Shown here piece after piece: positions 1 to 12,259 of a stretch of DNA of 64,000 nucleotides; the stretch's first letter is position 1, and each line of letters begins with the position of its first letter. Position numbers and translations under genes: made by a program. The stretch covers positions 82,805,918 through 82,869,917 of the forward strand of contig NC_084469.1 of assembly GCF_027409185.1 (NCBI RefSeq), in the 5' to 3' direction. This stretch comes from Cynocephalus volans. Its lineage: Eukaryota; Chordata; Mammalia; Dermoptera; Cynocephalidae. Below the pieces are notes generated by a model. That model was not told where the DNA came from. It ran no database searches and saw only the letters and a program-made list of their open reading frames with translations.

Positions 1-299
1 TACTTAGGCATGATTGATTAAATCCTTGGTCGTTGGTGAACGAACTCCATCTGCAGCCCAATTTCTCTTTCCAGAGGTAGCGGATGAGGCTGGAAATTCT
101 AACCCTTTAATCTCATGTTTGTTTTTTCTGCTGACCAGTCCCCCTCCTGAAACGCCCTATGGTTTCCCCACCCCATAAATCACCTCATTAACATGCAAAA
201 GGCACTCCTATCATTCAGCAAATTCCAAGGATTTTAGGAGTTCTGTGCCAGGAACTGGGGACAAAGACCAAATATATTTTTAATGATACCACATTCTGC
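1..299. other. Intergenic, nothing recognised
   Basis: No gene, RNA or repeat family could be assigned. The sequence is of average composition with no long open frame and no splice-flanked coding segment. Confidence 0.5.
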
Positions 300-645
300 T
301 AAACTGCAAGCCACGTCATGTCACAACTCTATTCAAAACCCTCATTCCTTTCAGAATAAAAGCCAAAGTTTCCACAACAGCACACATTCTGGCCCCAAAG
401 TAACTTCCTTCCAGCCACAAAGGCCTCAGATAATCTAGGCAGGTCCCCACTATCAACTTCTTCATAGTCGCTGTTTCCTCTGACCAGATGCTCTGCCCCC
501 AGAAACCAAACTGGCTTTCCTCTAATACCCCATATTCCCCTCCCTGTTTTTTCCTTTCAAAGCACATATCACCAGCTTGCACACTATGCATCTTGTTCTG
601 TTTATTATTGACTCCCCCACTAGAATGGGTCTACTTCACCTTGCA
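300..645 (+). repeat. L2 (LINE2) 3' region fragment
   Basis: The segment follows the familiar L2 3' order: a 'caaaaccctcattcctttca' start, 'aataaaagccaaagttt', 'ctggcccc', and then 'cccccactagaatg'. This is the end of the decayed L2 reverse-transcriptase ORF and the start of its 3' tail, in sense orientation. The terminal (TGAA)n part is missing because an L1 endonuclease fragment begins near 646. Divergence is high, as expected for a pre-placental repeat. The short peptides readable here are not genes. Confidence 0.7.
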
Positions 646-873
646 GTTCCATCAGTTTTTGCCTCTTGTGTGTTATAATGCTTTATTGTTAAGAACATAC
701 ACATTAAGGATTGTTATATCGTCATGAAGAATTGTCCCCTTTCTATAATAAGTCTCTTAATCCCTGATAATTTCCCTTGCCCTGAAGTCTGCTTTGTTTG
801 AAATTAATATAGCTACTCCAGCTTTCTTTCGATCAGTGTGAGCATGATATATCTTTCTCCATTTCTTTACTTT
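646..873 (-). repeat. Outer L1 fragment (ORF2 endonuclease region, antisense), left part
   Basis: Read on the minus strand this matches the L1 ORF2 endonuclease stretch that encodes the '...FH/KGWKKI...AGVA' neighbourhood; on the plus strand it shows as 'atatagctactccagcttt' and 'catgatatatctttctcc'. The same L1 appears to resume at 3129, so this is the left half of an element split by the insertion at 874-3128. The reading frame is destroyed. Confidence 0.6.
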
Positions 874-3128
874 TTTTTTTTTTCTTTTGGATTGTGGCAA
901 AAAAGAAACATAACACAAAATTTACCATGTGAGCCATTGTTAAGTGTATGGTTCAGAGTGTTACATATATTCACATTGTTGTCCAACAGAACTCTAGAAC
1001 TTTTCCATCTTGCAAAACTGAAAGTCTATGCTCATTAATCAATGACTTCTCATTTTTCCCTGCCCCAGCCCCTGGTAACCACCAATTACTTTCTGTTTCT
1101 ATGAATTTGACTGCTTTATACACCTCATATGAGTGGAATCATGTAGTATTTGTCTTTTTTTAACTGGCTTATTTCACTTAGCATAGTGTCCTCAAGGTTC
1201 ATCCATGTTGTAGCATGACAGGATTTCATTCCTTTTTAAGGCTGAATATTTCACTATATGTATATACCACATTCTGTTGATCAATTCATCCATCAGTGGA
1301 CATTTGGGTGGCCTCCACCTCTTGGGTATTGCAAATGATGATGCTATAAATATGGGTGTGAAAATATTCTTTGAGACCTTGCTTTCAATTTTGTTAGATA
1401 TAGACTCAGAAGTGGTATTGCTGGATCATATGGTAGTTTTATTTTTAATTTTGAGGAACTGCCATACTGTTTTCTATAGCAGATGCACCATTTTACAACA
1501 GTGCACCAGGATTCCATTTTGTCCACATCCTCACCAACATTTGTTATTTTCTATTTTTTGGTTTTTGTTGTTGTTGTTGTTTTTATACTAGCCATCTTAA
1601 TGGGTGTAATATCTCATTGTGCTTTTCATTTGCATTTCTCTAATGATTAGTGATGTTGAGCAACTTTTTATATGCTTGTTGGCCATTTGTGTGTCATCTT
1701 TGGAAAAATGTTTATTCAAGTCCTTTGCCTATTTTTAAATGGGTTGTCTGGGTTTTTTTGTTGTTGAATTATAAGATTTCTCTACATGTTCTAGTTATTA
1801 ATCTCTTATCAGGTAAATGATTTGCAAATATTTTCTCTCATTGTGTAAATTGCATTTTCACACTGTTGACAGTGTGCTTTGGTGGGGAGAAGTTTTTAAG
1901 TTTGGTGTAGTTCCATTTGTCTATTTTTGCTTTTGTGGCCTATGCTTTTGGTATCATATTCAAGAAACCATTGCAAAATACAATGTCAGGAAGTTAATGT
2001 TACAGTTTTAGGTCTTACATTTAGATCTTTAATCCATTTGTAGTTTATTTTTGTATATGATATAAAGTAAGGGTCCAACTTTCACAATTCTTTTGCATGT
2101 GGATATCTAGTTTTCCTGACAGCATTTGTTGAAGAGTCTCTCCTTTCCCCATTGAGTGGTCTTGGCACTCTTGTTAAAGATCATTTGGCCATGCACTTGA
2201 ATGTTTATTTCTGAGCTGTCTAGTCTATTACATTGGTCTATATGTCTGTCTTTATGCTAGTACCACACTGCTTTAATTACTGCAGCTTTGCAATATGTTT
2301 TGAAATCAGGAAGTGTGAGTCCTCCTACTTTTTTTCACCTTTTTTGAGATTGTTTTGGCTATTCAGGGTCCTCTGAGATTCCATGTGAATTTTAGGTTGT
2401 TTTTTTCTCTTTCTGCAAAAAATACTATTGGGATTTTGATAAGGATTGTGCTGAATTTATATACTGCTTTGGTTAGTATTGGCATCTTAATATTAAGTCT
2501 TTGAATCAATGAACACAGGGTGTCTTTCCATTTATTTGTGTCTTCTTTCATCTCTTTCATCTATATTTTATACTTGTCAGTGTAAAAGTCTTTCATTTCC
2601 TTGGTTAAGTTTACTCCTAAGTATTTTATTCTTCTTGACACTTTTGTAAATAGAATTGTTTTCTGAATTTCTTTTTCTGATTGTTAATTGTTAGTGTACA
2701 AATACAGCTAGGGTGTGGTGCTAAAAACACCAAAGTCCAGTGTTCAATCCCTGTACTAACCAGCCACACAAAAAAAGAAGAAAAAAAGCAACTGATTTTT
2801 GTGTATCGATTGTATATCCTTCAACTTTGCTGAATTTGTTTGTTAGTTCTACAAGGCTTTTTTTTTTTTGTGGAATCTTTAGAGTTTCCTATATATAAGA
2901 TCATGTCATCTTTGAACAGACATAATTTTACTTCTTGCTTTCCATTTTGGATGCTTGCTTTTTTTTTTTTTTTTTTTCCCTTGTCTAATTGCTTGGGTTA
3001 GGACTTCTAGTACTACGTTGAATAGAAGTGGCAAGGGCAGGCATCATTGTCTTGTTCCTGATCTTAGAAGAAAAGCTTTCAGCCTTTCACTGTTGAGTAC
3101 ACTGTTAGCTGTGGGTTTTTCATATATG
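874..3128 (-). mobile_element. 5'-truncated L1 (3'UTR plus ORF2 C-terminal part), nested insertion
   Basis: In antisense, the order is L1 3' tail (poly-T at 871-883), 3'UTR-like sequence ('cctggtaaccaccaatta', 'ttcatccatgttgtagcatg'), the ORF2 C-terminal region ('attgctggatcatatggtag', 'ggtctatatgtctgtcttt'), and the RT region ('cttgttcctgatcttagaag'). The truncated 5' end lies near 3128. Flanking sequences 857-873 and 3129-3146 look like a diverged target-site duplication ('ctccatttctttacttt' versus 'ctccattcttctaccttt'). A small tRNA SINE interrupts it at about 2705-2790. Many stops and frameshifts show it is dead. Confidence 0.75.
2705..2790 (+). mobile_element. tRNA-derived SINE (CYN-like monomer) inside L1
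   Basis: The segment has 'gggtgtggtgctaaaaacac', a degenerate B box 'gtgttcaatccc', 'actaaccagcc' and an A-rich tail. It interrupts the L1 text between 'gttagtgtacaaata' and 'gcaactgatttttgtg', which are adjacent in ordinary L1 ORF2. The A box is partly eroded, so this is an old copy. Confidence 0.6.
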
Positions 3129-4480
3129 CTCCATTCTTCTACCTTTAATCTATCTGTGCCTTAATATTTAAAATGGGTTTCTTGTAGAAACTTAGAGAAA
3201 CCCAACAATATATTGGGTCTTTTTTTTTAACTGCTGATAATCTCTGTCTTTTAATTGGTATATTTAGGTTATATTTAAAGAGAATCTTGATATAGTTTGA
3301 TTAATATCTACCATATTTATATCTGTTTTCTACTCATTACCCTTGTTCTTTCTTCTTCTACTCTTTTTCTGCCTCTTATAGTTTTGAGAATTTTATATGA
3401 TTCCATTTTATCTCCTCTGTTAGCATATGGATTATACTTCTTTTCACATTTTTTAGTGATTGCTCTAGAGTTTGCAATATAAATTTAGGACTAATTCAAG
3501 TCTTCTTTCACATAGCACTACAGCACTTCACAGGTGGTGCAAGTGCCAATACAATAAAATATTGTCAATTATTTCCTCTTATTCCTACTTATCTATAAGC
3601 TATAATCACTGAATGCATTGTTGCTATTATTATTTTGAACAAATTGTCATGTTAGATCAATTAAAATTAAATTGTATTTATTCCTTTTCTAGTGCTCTTC
3701 TTCTTTTTATAGGTACAAGTTTTTTTCAGTTTTTTTGATTGATCATGCATATTCATGGGGTACAGGGCCTCACCACCTGCACTCAAGATGTGATGGTCAA
3801 ATCAATACTATCAGCATGCCCATAGATACAAATTTTTGACATATATTATTTACCTTCTCTCTGAATAATTTCTTCTAACATTTTTTTACAAGACAGAACT
3901 AATGGAAACTAATTTTTACAGTTTTTGTTGTCTAAGAAAAACTTTATTTCACCTTTGTTTTTGAAACACAATTTCTCTTGATACAGAATTCTAGGTTGGT
4001 GGATTTTTCTTTCACCACTAAATATTTCACTCTACTCTCTTACTTTCATGGCTTCTGAAGAGAAGTTCGATGTAATTCTTATCCCTGTTTCTTCATAGGT
4101 AAGGTATATTTTTTCCTCTAGCTTCTTTCAAGACTTTATCTTTGACTTGATTTTTCTGCAGCTTGAACATGATATGCCTAGGTGTAGAGTTTTTGGTTTA
4201 TATCCTCAATGAGCCATGGTTTGGCATTTGTCATTAATTTTTAAAAGTTCTCAATCATTATTTCTTTAAATATTTCTTCTGTCAGTCTTTCTCTTCTTCT
4301 GGTATTCATAATAGATATAAGTTATATCTTTTGAAATTGTGCCACAGTTCGTGGATATGCTACTCCATCTTATTAATTTTTTTTTTTTTTTTGGCATTTC
4401 AGTTTGGGGAGTTTCTATTCAGATATCTTTATTTTTTCTTTTTTCTGCTTGATTTGGCTTTATTTTCTCTCTTTTTTTCT
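3129..4480 (-). repeat. Outer L1 continued (EN N-terminal region and ORF1-side sequence, antisense)
   Basis: The text resumes with L1 endonuclease antisense ('aaaatgggtttcttgtagaa', 'gtcttttaattggtatattt'). It then runs into the inter-ORF and ORF1-side region ('atacagaattctaggttgg', 'tttctttcaccactaaat', 'atgatatgcctaggtgta'). A short L1 3'-tail insertion splits it at about 3725-3822. Together with 646-873 it is one old antisense L1. No usable frame survives. Confidence 0.6.
3725..3822 (-). mobile_element. Very short L1 3'-tail insertion
   Basis: Plus-strand 'tttttcagtttttttgattgatcatgcatattcatggggtacaggg' style text (shown in part: 'gatcatgcatattcatgggg') is an antisense L1 3' terminus with its poly-A as poly-T. 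Flanks 3710-3724 ('ataggtacaagtttt') and 3823-3837 ('atagatacaaatttt') look like a target-site duplication with two mismatches. It is an extreme 5' truncation of about 100 bp. Confidence 0.55.
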
Positions 4481-7400
4481 AGGTTCTTGAAGTGTGAGTC
4501 TAGATGATTGGTTTTAGATTTTCCTCTCTTCTGATGACATTTAGTGCTATAAATTTCCCTCTCAGCATGTCTTTAGCTGTGTTTTACAAATTTTGATATG
4601 TAATATCATCATTTTCATTTAGTTTAATGTATTTTTTATTTGCCTATGGACTTTGACACATGGATTACTTAGAAATGTGTTGTTTAGTTGTCAATTGCCT
4701 AAGGGTTTTCCTGTTACTTTTCTCTTATTGATTTCTAGTTTGCTTCTATGTGGTTAAAAAAAAAACACACTCTGTGTGATTTCAATTCTTTTAATTTTGT
4801 TGGAATTTGTTTTATGGCTCAGGACATGGTCTGTCTTGGCATACGTTCTATGGGCACTTGAAAAGAACGTGTCTTTTGCTATTGTGAGTAGAACCTTCTA
4901 TAACTATCTATTAAATCCTGTGGGCTAACGATGTTGCTCAGTTCTTTTATATGCTTGCTGTTTTCTGTCCAGTTGTTCTATCAATTGTTGAGAGAGGGGC
5001 ACTGAAGTGTCCAACTATAACTGTGGATTTGTGTGTATTTCTGCTTTCAGTTCTATCAGTTTCTGCTGCACATCTTTTGAAACTAGGTTATTTTGTGTAA
5101 ACACAGTTAGGATTACTATGCTTTGCTAGTGGATTGACCTTTTTATTGTCATGTAATGTCCATCTCTCTCTGTCTCTGGTAATTTTCTTTTTCTGGTCTA
5201 TTTTATCTGATATTAGCATAGCCACTCCAGATTTCTTTTTATCAATGTTTGCATGATATATCTTTTTCCATTCTTTTACTTTCAACCTGCCTGTGTTGTT
5301 CCATCTGAAGTGAGTTTCTAGTAGAAATCGTATAGTTAGGTCATGTTTTTTACTCACTTTGCTAAATTTGTCTTTTAATTGGAATATTTAGATCATTTAC
5401 ATTTAATGTGATTCTTCACATGTTAAGGCCTAAGTCTGTCTCTTTACTTTTTGTTTGTTCCATCCATTTTTGTTTCTCTGTTTGCTTTTCCCTGCCTTCC
5501 TGTGGTTACATGAACATTTATTTAGAATTTCATTTTAATTTATCTATAGTGATTTTAAGTATATCTCTTCCTGTAGCTTCTAGGTTTAATGGTTGCTCTA
5601 GGTATTACATTTTATGTATATATAATTTATCAAATCTACTGGTGTCAACATATTACCAGTTTGAGTGAAGTATAGAAATCTTTCCTTTGTGTTCTTTCCT
5701 TTACCCTTCCCCATTTATAATATAATTGTCTTAAATGCTTGTTCTGTATACATTTAGAACTGTCAATGTTATAATTTTTGTTTCAAAAGTCAAACACAAT
5801 TTTGAAAACTCAGGAGGAGAAAAGTAAAGTCTATTGTTCTAGCCACATTATTGCTTACCATGTTTTTTATTCCTTCCTGATGTTCCTGGATTTTTATTTT
5901 TATCATTTTCTTTCTGTTTAGAGAATTTCCTTTAATCAATTTTTTAGTGTTGGTCTGCAGGCAACAGATTCTGTTAGGTTTATTTCATCTGAGAATATCA
6001 TGAAAAAACATTTTCACTGGGTATTCTGGATATGAGATTCTGGGTTGACAGTCCTTTTCTTTCAGCACCTTAAAAATATTGTGCCACTTCATTCTGACAT
6101 TTGTTATTTCTTTTAGAAATCTTCTGTAATTCTAATTTTTTCCTTATAGGTAGAGTCATTTTTCTCTGGCTTTCAATACTTCTTTTTTTTTTTTTTTTTT
6201 GTCTTTTGTTTTCACAAGTTTAATTATGGTGTATCTTAGCATAGTTTTGGGGGTGAGAGTTATCATGTCTAAGATTTCCTCAGCTTCTTAAATCTGTAGG
6301 TTTATATCTCTTGCCAAATTTGGGGAGTTTTCAGCCCTTATTTCTTCGGGTACTTTTTCAGCCATACTCTTTTTCCCCCTCCATCTAAGACCTATAAAAC
6401 AAATGTTAAATCTTTTATAATAGTCTCACATGTCCTGAGGTTCTGTTCAATTTTTTTTTTTTTACTCTATTTTCTCTCTGCTTAGATTGAGTAATTTCTA
6501 TTGTTCTGTCTTTACTTATTCTCTCTGTTCACTCCTTTCTGCTATTTATTTCATCCACTGAGGTTTTCTTGTCATATCTTTCAGTTTTAAAATTTTCATT
6601 TTGTTGTTTTTTCTATTTTCTATTTCTTTGCTGAGACTTTCTATTTTGTGCTTACTGCAAGCATGTTCATAATTGCTCACTGAAGCATTTTTATATGGCT
6701 GCTTTAAAATCTTTGTCAGATAATTCTAAAATTTCTGTCATTCCAATGTTGACATGTATTGATTGTCTTTTTTCATTCAGTTTGAGATCTTTCTGGTTCT
6801 TCCTGTTGTGATAAGTGATTTTTTTTTTCATTGAAAATTAGACTTTTCCATATTTTGTTATGAAACTCAAGATATTATTTTTATTTATTTTTATTTTTTG
6901 GCAGCTGGTTGGCAGAGTGAGTCAAACCCTTGACCTTAGTTTTGCAAGGTGGCACTCTAACCAACTGAGCTAACCAGCCAGCCCTATTTTAAACTTTTCA
7001 AAACTGTATTCTTCTGATACTGCTCTAGCAGGGGAAGTGGGGGCACTGCCTTGTTACTACCAGGTGGGAGTAGAAGTTCAGGTTCCCCACTCAGCCTCTA
7101 CAGACACCTGTGTGTTGAGGGTTCCTCATTGCTACTAAGCAGGGGTGGGATTTTCAGTTCACAACATGGTCTCCACTGAAACTGTGATTGGGGTGGACCC
7201 TTGCTATAGTGAAAATACTGACTCTATTGGTCCCACTTGGCTTTTGATGGCATACTTAGGGATAGGAACCACAGTTTTTTCCATGGTGCTGCCTGCAGTA
7301 AAGAGATTATTGCCTAAATATTTTCTATCTTGTTAGGCTGCCCCTTTCCTTGACCTTTGTTTGTTTTTTGGTTTTTGTTTGTTTTTTGCTGTACCCATTA

Positions 7401-7640
7401 TTATTTTCAGGTTGACAGCTTCTTCAGCTCCAAGTCTGGATACATGAGCAAAAAAAAAAAAAAAACCCAAGACAACTCATCATCATGTTGTTCATCAGGT
7501 CCAGAGGTCTCTAGTTGGCCTGCTTTCTCTTCGTGTTTCTTAGCCTTCTTGTTTTTGTTTTATACATAATGTCCAGGGATTTTAGTTGTACTTAGAAAGA
7601 AGAATATGTGCTTTTCTCTATTCTTCTCAGAAGAGAAACA
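4481..7640 (-). mobile_element. L1 element (5' half: 5'UTR, ORF1 region, ORF2 EN/RT start), antisense
   Basis: Reading leftward from 7640 on the minus strand, the order is an L1 5'UTR-like GC-richer block (7010-7330, seen as 'ctgctctagcaggggaagtg' and 'ggttccccactcagcctct'), the ORF1 region (about 5770-6890), and ORF2 from about 5400. The peptide at 5357-5088 is clearly L1 endonuclease. It contains ETHFRW (the catalytic E of the EN active site), a KGWKKI-like motif and GVAMLISDKID. The RT-side sequence then runs to about 4481, where the element is cut. A tRNA SINE interrupts it at 6893-6990. It is defective. Confidence 0.7.
6893..6990 (-). mobile_element. tRNA-derived SINE monomer (CYN-like)
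   Basis: On the minus strand the head is 'gggctggctggttagctcag', which contains the A box (TAGCTCAGTTGG). A B-box-like 'gggtttgactc' follows, then an A-rich tail (poly-T side at about 6870-6900). It sits inside the antisense L1. It is divergent enough to be older than the GC-rich copies at 36.9, 40.9 and 50.8 kb. Confidence 0.75.
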
Positions 7641-7699
7641 AAACTTTTGCCCGTTTTTAAAATTGGGTTTGCCTTATTATTGAGTTCTAAGGGTTCTCT

Positions 7700-9035
7700 G
7701 TTTTCTGGATACACGGGCTTTTTAAATATTTTTATTACACATTTTTTTTCAGTCTATGGCTTACTTGTTTTTTGAAGAGTGTCTATGAAGAGTGAGTCAA
7801 TGGTCTTAATTCTGATACTTTAATTTATAATTTTAGAGTGTTTTCTTCTAGAAGTTTTATCATTGTCAGTTTTACATTAGGTCTGTAACCCATTCTGTGT
7901 TATAATCCATTGTTATGTATTTGCATATGGTGTGAGGTAAGGATCAAGGGTTCCCCATGAGGATATTCAATTCTTCCAGCACTATTTATCAAAAATCAAA
8001 TGGCTATATATATGTGGGTCTGTTTCTGGACTCTGTTCTCTTGCAGTATTCTATGTATCTGTCTTTAGGCCAGGAACACATTGTTTTGATTCTTGTAACT
8101 GTAGGATAAGTCTGGAAATCAAGTAGAGATGTCTTCTCACTTTGTTGTGTTTCTTCAAAATAATTTTGATTATTTTAGGTCCTTGGCATTTTGACATAAA
8201 TTTTAAAACCAGTTTGTCAGTTTCTACTAAAAAATCCCTGTGATTTTTATTGCATTGAATTCATAGATGAATCTGGGAAGAATTGATATCCTAATAATAC
8301 TGAGTCTTCCAATGCATAAGCATAGTGTATCCCTCTATTTATTTCTGTCAGCAATGTTTTGTAGTTTTCAGAGTACAGGTCTTCACATACTTTGTCAATT
8401 TTGTCTCAAGTGTTTTCATATATTTTGATGTTATTGTAAATGGTATCAGTTTTTAATTTAAATTGTGATTGTTTGTTGTAAGTATATACAAATACAGTTT
8501 ATTTTTCTATATTGATCTCATATTCTGCCACTTGGCTAAACTCACTTACTGTTCTAATATTTTTTTTTGTAGATTCCTTAGGATCATCTGCATAGATGAT
8601 CCTGTCATCAGCCAATAAAGACAGTTTACCCCTTACTTCTCAATCTGGATTCTTTTGTCTCTTTTTCTTCTTGTGCTAGATAATACCTCCAACAATACAT
8701 TTAATAGAAATTGTGAGACTGGACATTTTTGGTTTGTTCCTTATCTTGGGAGAAAATATTTAGTCTTTTACCCTTAAGTAGTATATACAATGTATGTTTG
8801 TTTTGTAGCTGCCCTTTACCAGGCTAAGAAAACTCTCGTTATTGCAAGTTTGTTGGGCTCTTTTTTTTTTTATCATAACTTGATATTGGACTTTGTTAAA
8901 TGCTTTTTATACATTTGTTGAAATGATCGTGTGGTTTTTCTTTTTTCTCTTAATAAAGTGAATTACACTGTTTGATTTTCAAATGTTCAATGAGCTTTGC
9001 ATTCCTGGCATAAGACTATATTTATTTTTGAAAAG
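7700..9035 (-). repeat. L1 ORF2 C-terminal fragment, antisense
   Basis: The plus strand shows antisense L1 ORF2 landmarks in order: 'cagtctatggcttacttgtt', 'gcatatggtgtgaggtaagg', 'tgagtcttccaatgcataag', 'cagcaatgttttgtagtttt', and 'gatcatctgcatagatgatc'. This is the region 3' of the RT catalytic core. Neither the 3'UTR nor the 5' part is attached, so it is a fragment. It may have been separated from its neighbour at 7640 by a low-complexity junction. Confidence 0.65.
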
Positions 9036-11039
9036 GGATATAGAAGCTCTCCTTTGCAGGCAGGAGATTAAGATAAAGTCTGCCTATAAAATGAGATCTT
9101 CCTTTTTCAATTAAGATGATGCTATCAGGGAGTAACAGAAGACAACTGGCAGCACTTAAAGACATGCAGCAAGCTGAGCATAGTTTCTATAGTGGCAGCA
9201 GAGCACAAGTAGTAATTACAAATATGTGAAATATTTGATGGGAGATAAAACCACTGGGGTTTCTAAAAACAAAATGATAAGCAACTCTATGGTCCTACTT
9301 GCCCTGTATAATTGATCATAATATGGGTCTGGAAAACAGGACTTATTGGTGTCACTATGAAAAAAATCACAGCCCATTATTCAATTTCAAGGTCTAAGTC
9401 AATTCATAGTTCTAGAGCCCCTGGAACAAAGCGGAGGCCAAGTAAACACTGAGTAAGAATATTGAGATAACACAGATGTGCACTGGAATATTCCTTGCCA
9501 TGGCCAATGGGACTACAGACTAGAGTAACATCATTAAGGGAGTGAAAACACTAGGACCATTCCGAAACTATGGAACTCGAGCTGTGTGTCAACACTAATT
9601 CCTGGGGAATTCAAGACCGCACTATGTTTCACTGGTCAGAGTATGGACTTATAAAATTCTCTTTCCATATCTGTAAAATTGGACTTTGTTAATTTAGAGG
9701 TTTTGGAATTTAAGATAACAAAAAAGACTTCTACCAGGGGGTTGCAACAAGGCTTGCACTGAGCAGAGAGTTGAAAATTCTGCGTGATCATTTTGAGCTC
9801 TTCATGCCACTGGATAAACAACCCAAAAATGGTTGTGTTGCTTGGGGTGACGGATCCTAATTTTCAAGATGAAATAAGGGTGGCGCCACATAACAGGAAC
9901 AAAAAGGAATATTTCTAGAACCAGAGGATTCTTGAAAGAAACTTCTGACCAATATTGGTGAAAAGTCTTGATGGGAATGTCAGTCCAGGAACGCAAGGAG
10001 GTTCCAGTGATCCTTATTCTGTGTCCCCAACAGCTACTAAGGAGGTACACGTGGCCCAAGCCTAACTGATCAGAAAATCAATTCTCCTTCTCTCCCTCTC
10101 TCTCTCTCCTTCAACTTCTCTCTCTCCCTCTCCCTCTTATCTTTTAGTGAAGGATATTGGGATGAAAGAAATGGTTGGAGCTCAGTCATTCCAGCTGTGC
10201 TACCCTGCAAAGGAAACTGCTAACTGCCCACTCTTATCCGTGCTCCCATTATTCATAGCAAGCATCGTTTCACCAACACTGGAACGCACACCTCAGCTTG
10301 TTAGGTGAAAAACATGTAAATTTATTTGTTCTTACAGCCACTGAATTAGAGGGTCTCTGTCACAATCCTAATACATAGTCTAATGGCCAATTAATCTCTG
10401 TCTTGATCTCAGGTCTGGTGTCTAATCTTTCTGTCAATTCAGTGATCTCTATAACTAATATAGTAATTACAATTTTAAATATCCTTGTGTAAATAAATAC
10501 CCTAATCAGTCTTCAGCCGTTGCATTAGCTGAAAGGAAATGAGCCTACAGTCACCAAAAGCAACGCTCCATGCTGTGCTTTCCCATGCAAAGTACAGCAG
10601 GGACCACTGGCTGTTGCCAGATCTGGTCCCCCCTAAAATAGATGACCCACCTTTAGCTGAACACATGGCTCTCCAGCTTCCTTTGAAACTAGGTATATAC
10701 TAAGCCCTGACCCAGGGGATGTAAGCAGAAGTGATCTCTGCCGCTTTCAGATTGCGCTCTTAACAGATGGAGGAATACCCTCCCCTTACTCTGGAACATA
10801 AACATGGCATGCGACAGACACCCTATAATAGTGGATCAGGGCAACACAGCAGAGATAGAAGAAAAAAATAACATGAAAACAGCCTGGGTCCCTGACACAA
10901 TGGACTGCTATGAGATAGAAAAACTTCTCTTATTGAAAACACTTTTTTGGGGGTTGGTGGGGGGGCGTCTCAATAGAACAGCCAAACCAATGTCCTGACT
11001 GATGTATACATTATATTCTCAGAGTAAAACTGAGATGTT
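9036..11039. other. Intergenic; unassigned, probably decayed repeats
   Basis: No exon or RNA gene is seen. The block at 10081-10140 is a CT-rich low-complexity tract. Segments around 9400-9650 and 10500-10900 read like old LTR-retroelement or MER sequence, but I could not name a family. The small open frames here (for example 9636-10059 minus and 10804-10998 plus) lack homology that I recognise. Confidence 0.4.
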
Positions 11040-11165
11040 GAAAAGGAAACTCAAATGTGTGGCTTCGGGATCAAGGCTCTGGCTTCAGCAGGGCTCTACC
11101 TTGGTAGGTGACTTGGGCAAGTCCATTCCCCTCTCTGGGTCTGAGCTTCCCTTTTTGTGAATGGA
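11040..11165 (+). repeat. MIR SINE fragment
   Basis: The core and right arm of a MIR are recognisable: 'ggctctggcttcagcagg', then 'aggtgacttgggcaagtcc' and 'ctctctgggtctgagcttcc'. About 20-30% divergence is expected for this ancient family. Confidence 0.7.
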
Positions 11166-12039
11166 GCACCTGCCAAACACAGCAATAAAAAGGAAAAGAA
11201 TAGGCAATATCAAGTCCTTCCAGAGATGAATAAATCCTTGGAAACATTTTTTTTTTTTAAATGCATATTAAAGGGCAACTCCATGCCCTTTCTATTTTCT
11301 TTTCTTTTTTTTTTTTTTTTTACCTTGGTGTTATTCTCCAAGACATTTGTGTTTTTGAATAAATCTTACACATTAAGTCCCAAAATTCCATCTGCCTCCT
11401 CCTGCTGGGAAGTCATAATGCCATGTTTATGACACCAGGCTCTGTTTCCATGGGGATGATGGTGACAATGTAATTCCTGAATTATGACTTCTGCGTATGT
11501 TTGAGAAGATGGGTGAAAGCAATGACAGATCTTGGAAAATATGCACTTGTTGTTATTCTGATAATGCACAGCTACAGGAATGATGATGCTGAAAATAGAG
11601 AATAGGAACCAGACAGATGCCCACTAACAGCTGAGATCATTTTTCTGACTGCTGAGAATGATGCTTAACCCTGAAGCCCTTTCTCCTTGAAGTTTTTGAT
11701 CTGCTTCTTTTTAAATTTTTTGTTTAAGTTTTTAATGCAACATAATTTACATGAGGCAACTGTTAGGCTTTTATCTGCTCCATTTCAGTGCCTAAATCTT
11801 TCATCTGGGTGGGGACTGCATTAAGCTCATTCTGAATAATGGTTCCTATTATTTAAATCCATTATTCAAATTCCATTTTGCTAAGAAGCTATCACTCCTA
11901 CTCCATCTGCAAATACGGAAACTTAAATGAGAGGCTCCTCCTGAAATTTTCCATAGAGAAAAAAATGTCATTCATTTAAATGCATGCTTTGGGCACTGCA
12001 AATTCTGTGAAAAGGCAATTTTAAACAACCTGTTTCTTT
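11166..12039. other. Intergenic, nothing recognised
   Basis: AT-rich unique-looking sequence with poly-T runs at about 11250 and 11305. No gene, RNA or named repeat could be supported. Confidence 0.4.
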
Positions 12040-12259
12040 TTAATATCAGAATTGAGATTTTTTAAAATTTTGCTGATTATAAAAGTAATCTATGTTTTCA
12101 TAAAAAAGAAAATCAAACACTAAAGAATCATAAGTAGAAAGTAGTGTTCTACCCAAAATTGCTATGCCCCACAGGAACATTATTCTATTGCTATATTTTT
12201 TCTAGAGTTTTAAGTATAAAAAAAATAAATATGTGCATAAATTGAATCATATGATACTG
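12040..12259 (-). repeat. Old L1 3'UTR fragment, antisense (left half)
   Basis: Text such as 'gctgattataaaagtaat' and 'gtgcataaattgaatcatat' matches the antisense L1M-type 3'UTR ('...catatgatactg...'). The continuation appears after the LTR at about 12814, so the two pieces flank a later insertion. Confidence 0.5.

Noticed and set aside
5088..5357. Endonuclease gene
   Set aside because: The peptide is the L1 ORF2 EN domain of a defective antisense L1, not a cellular gene.
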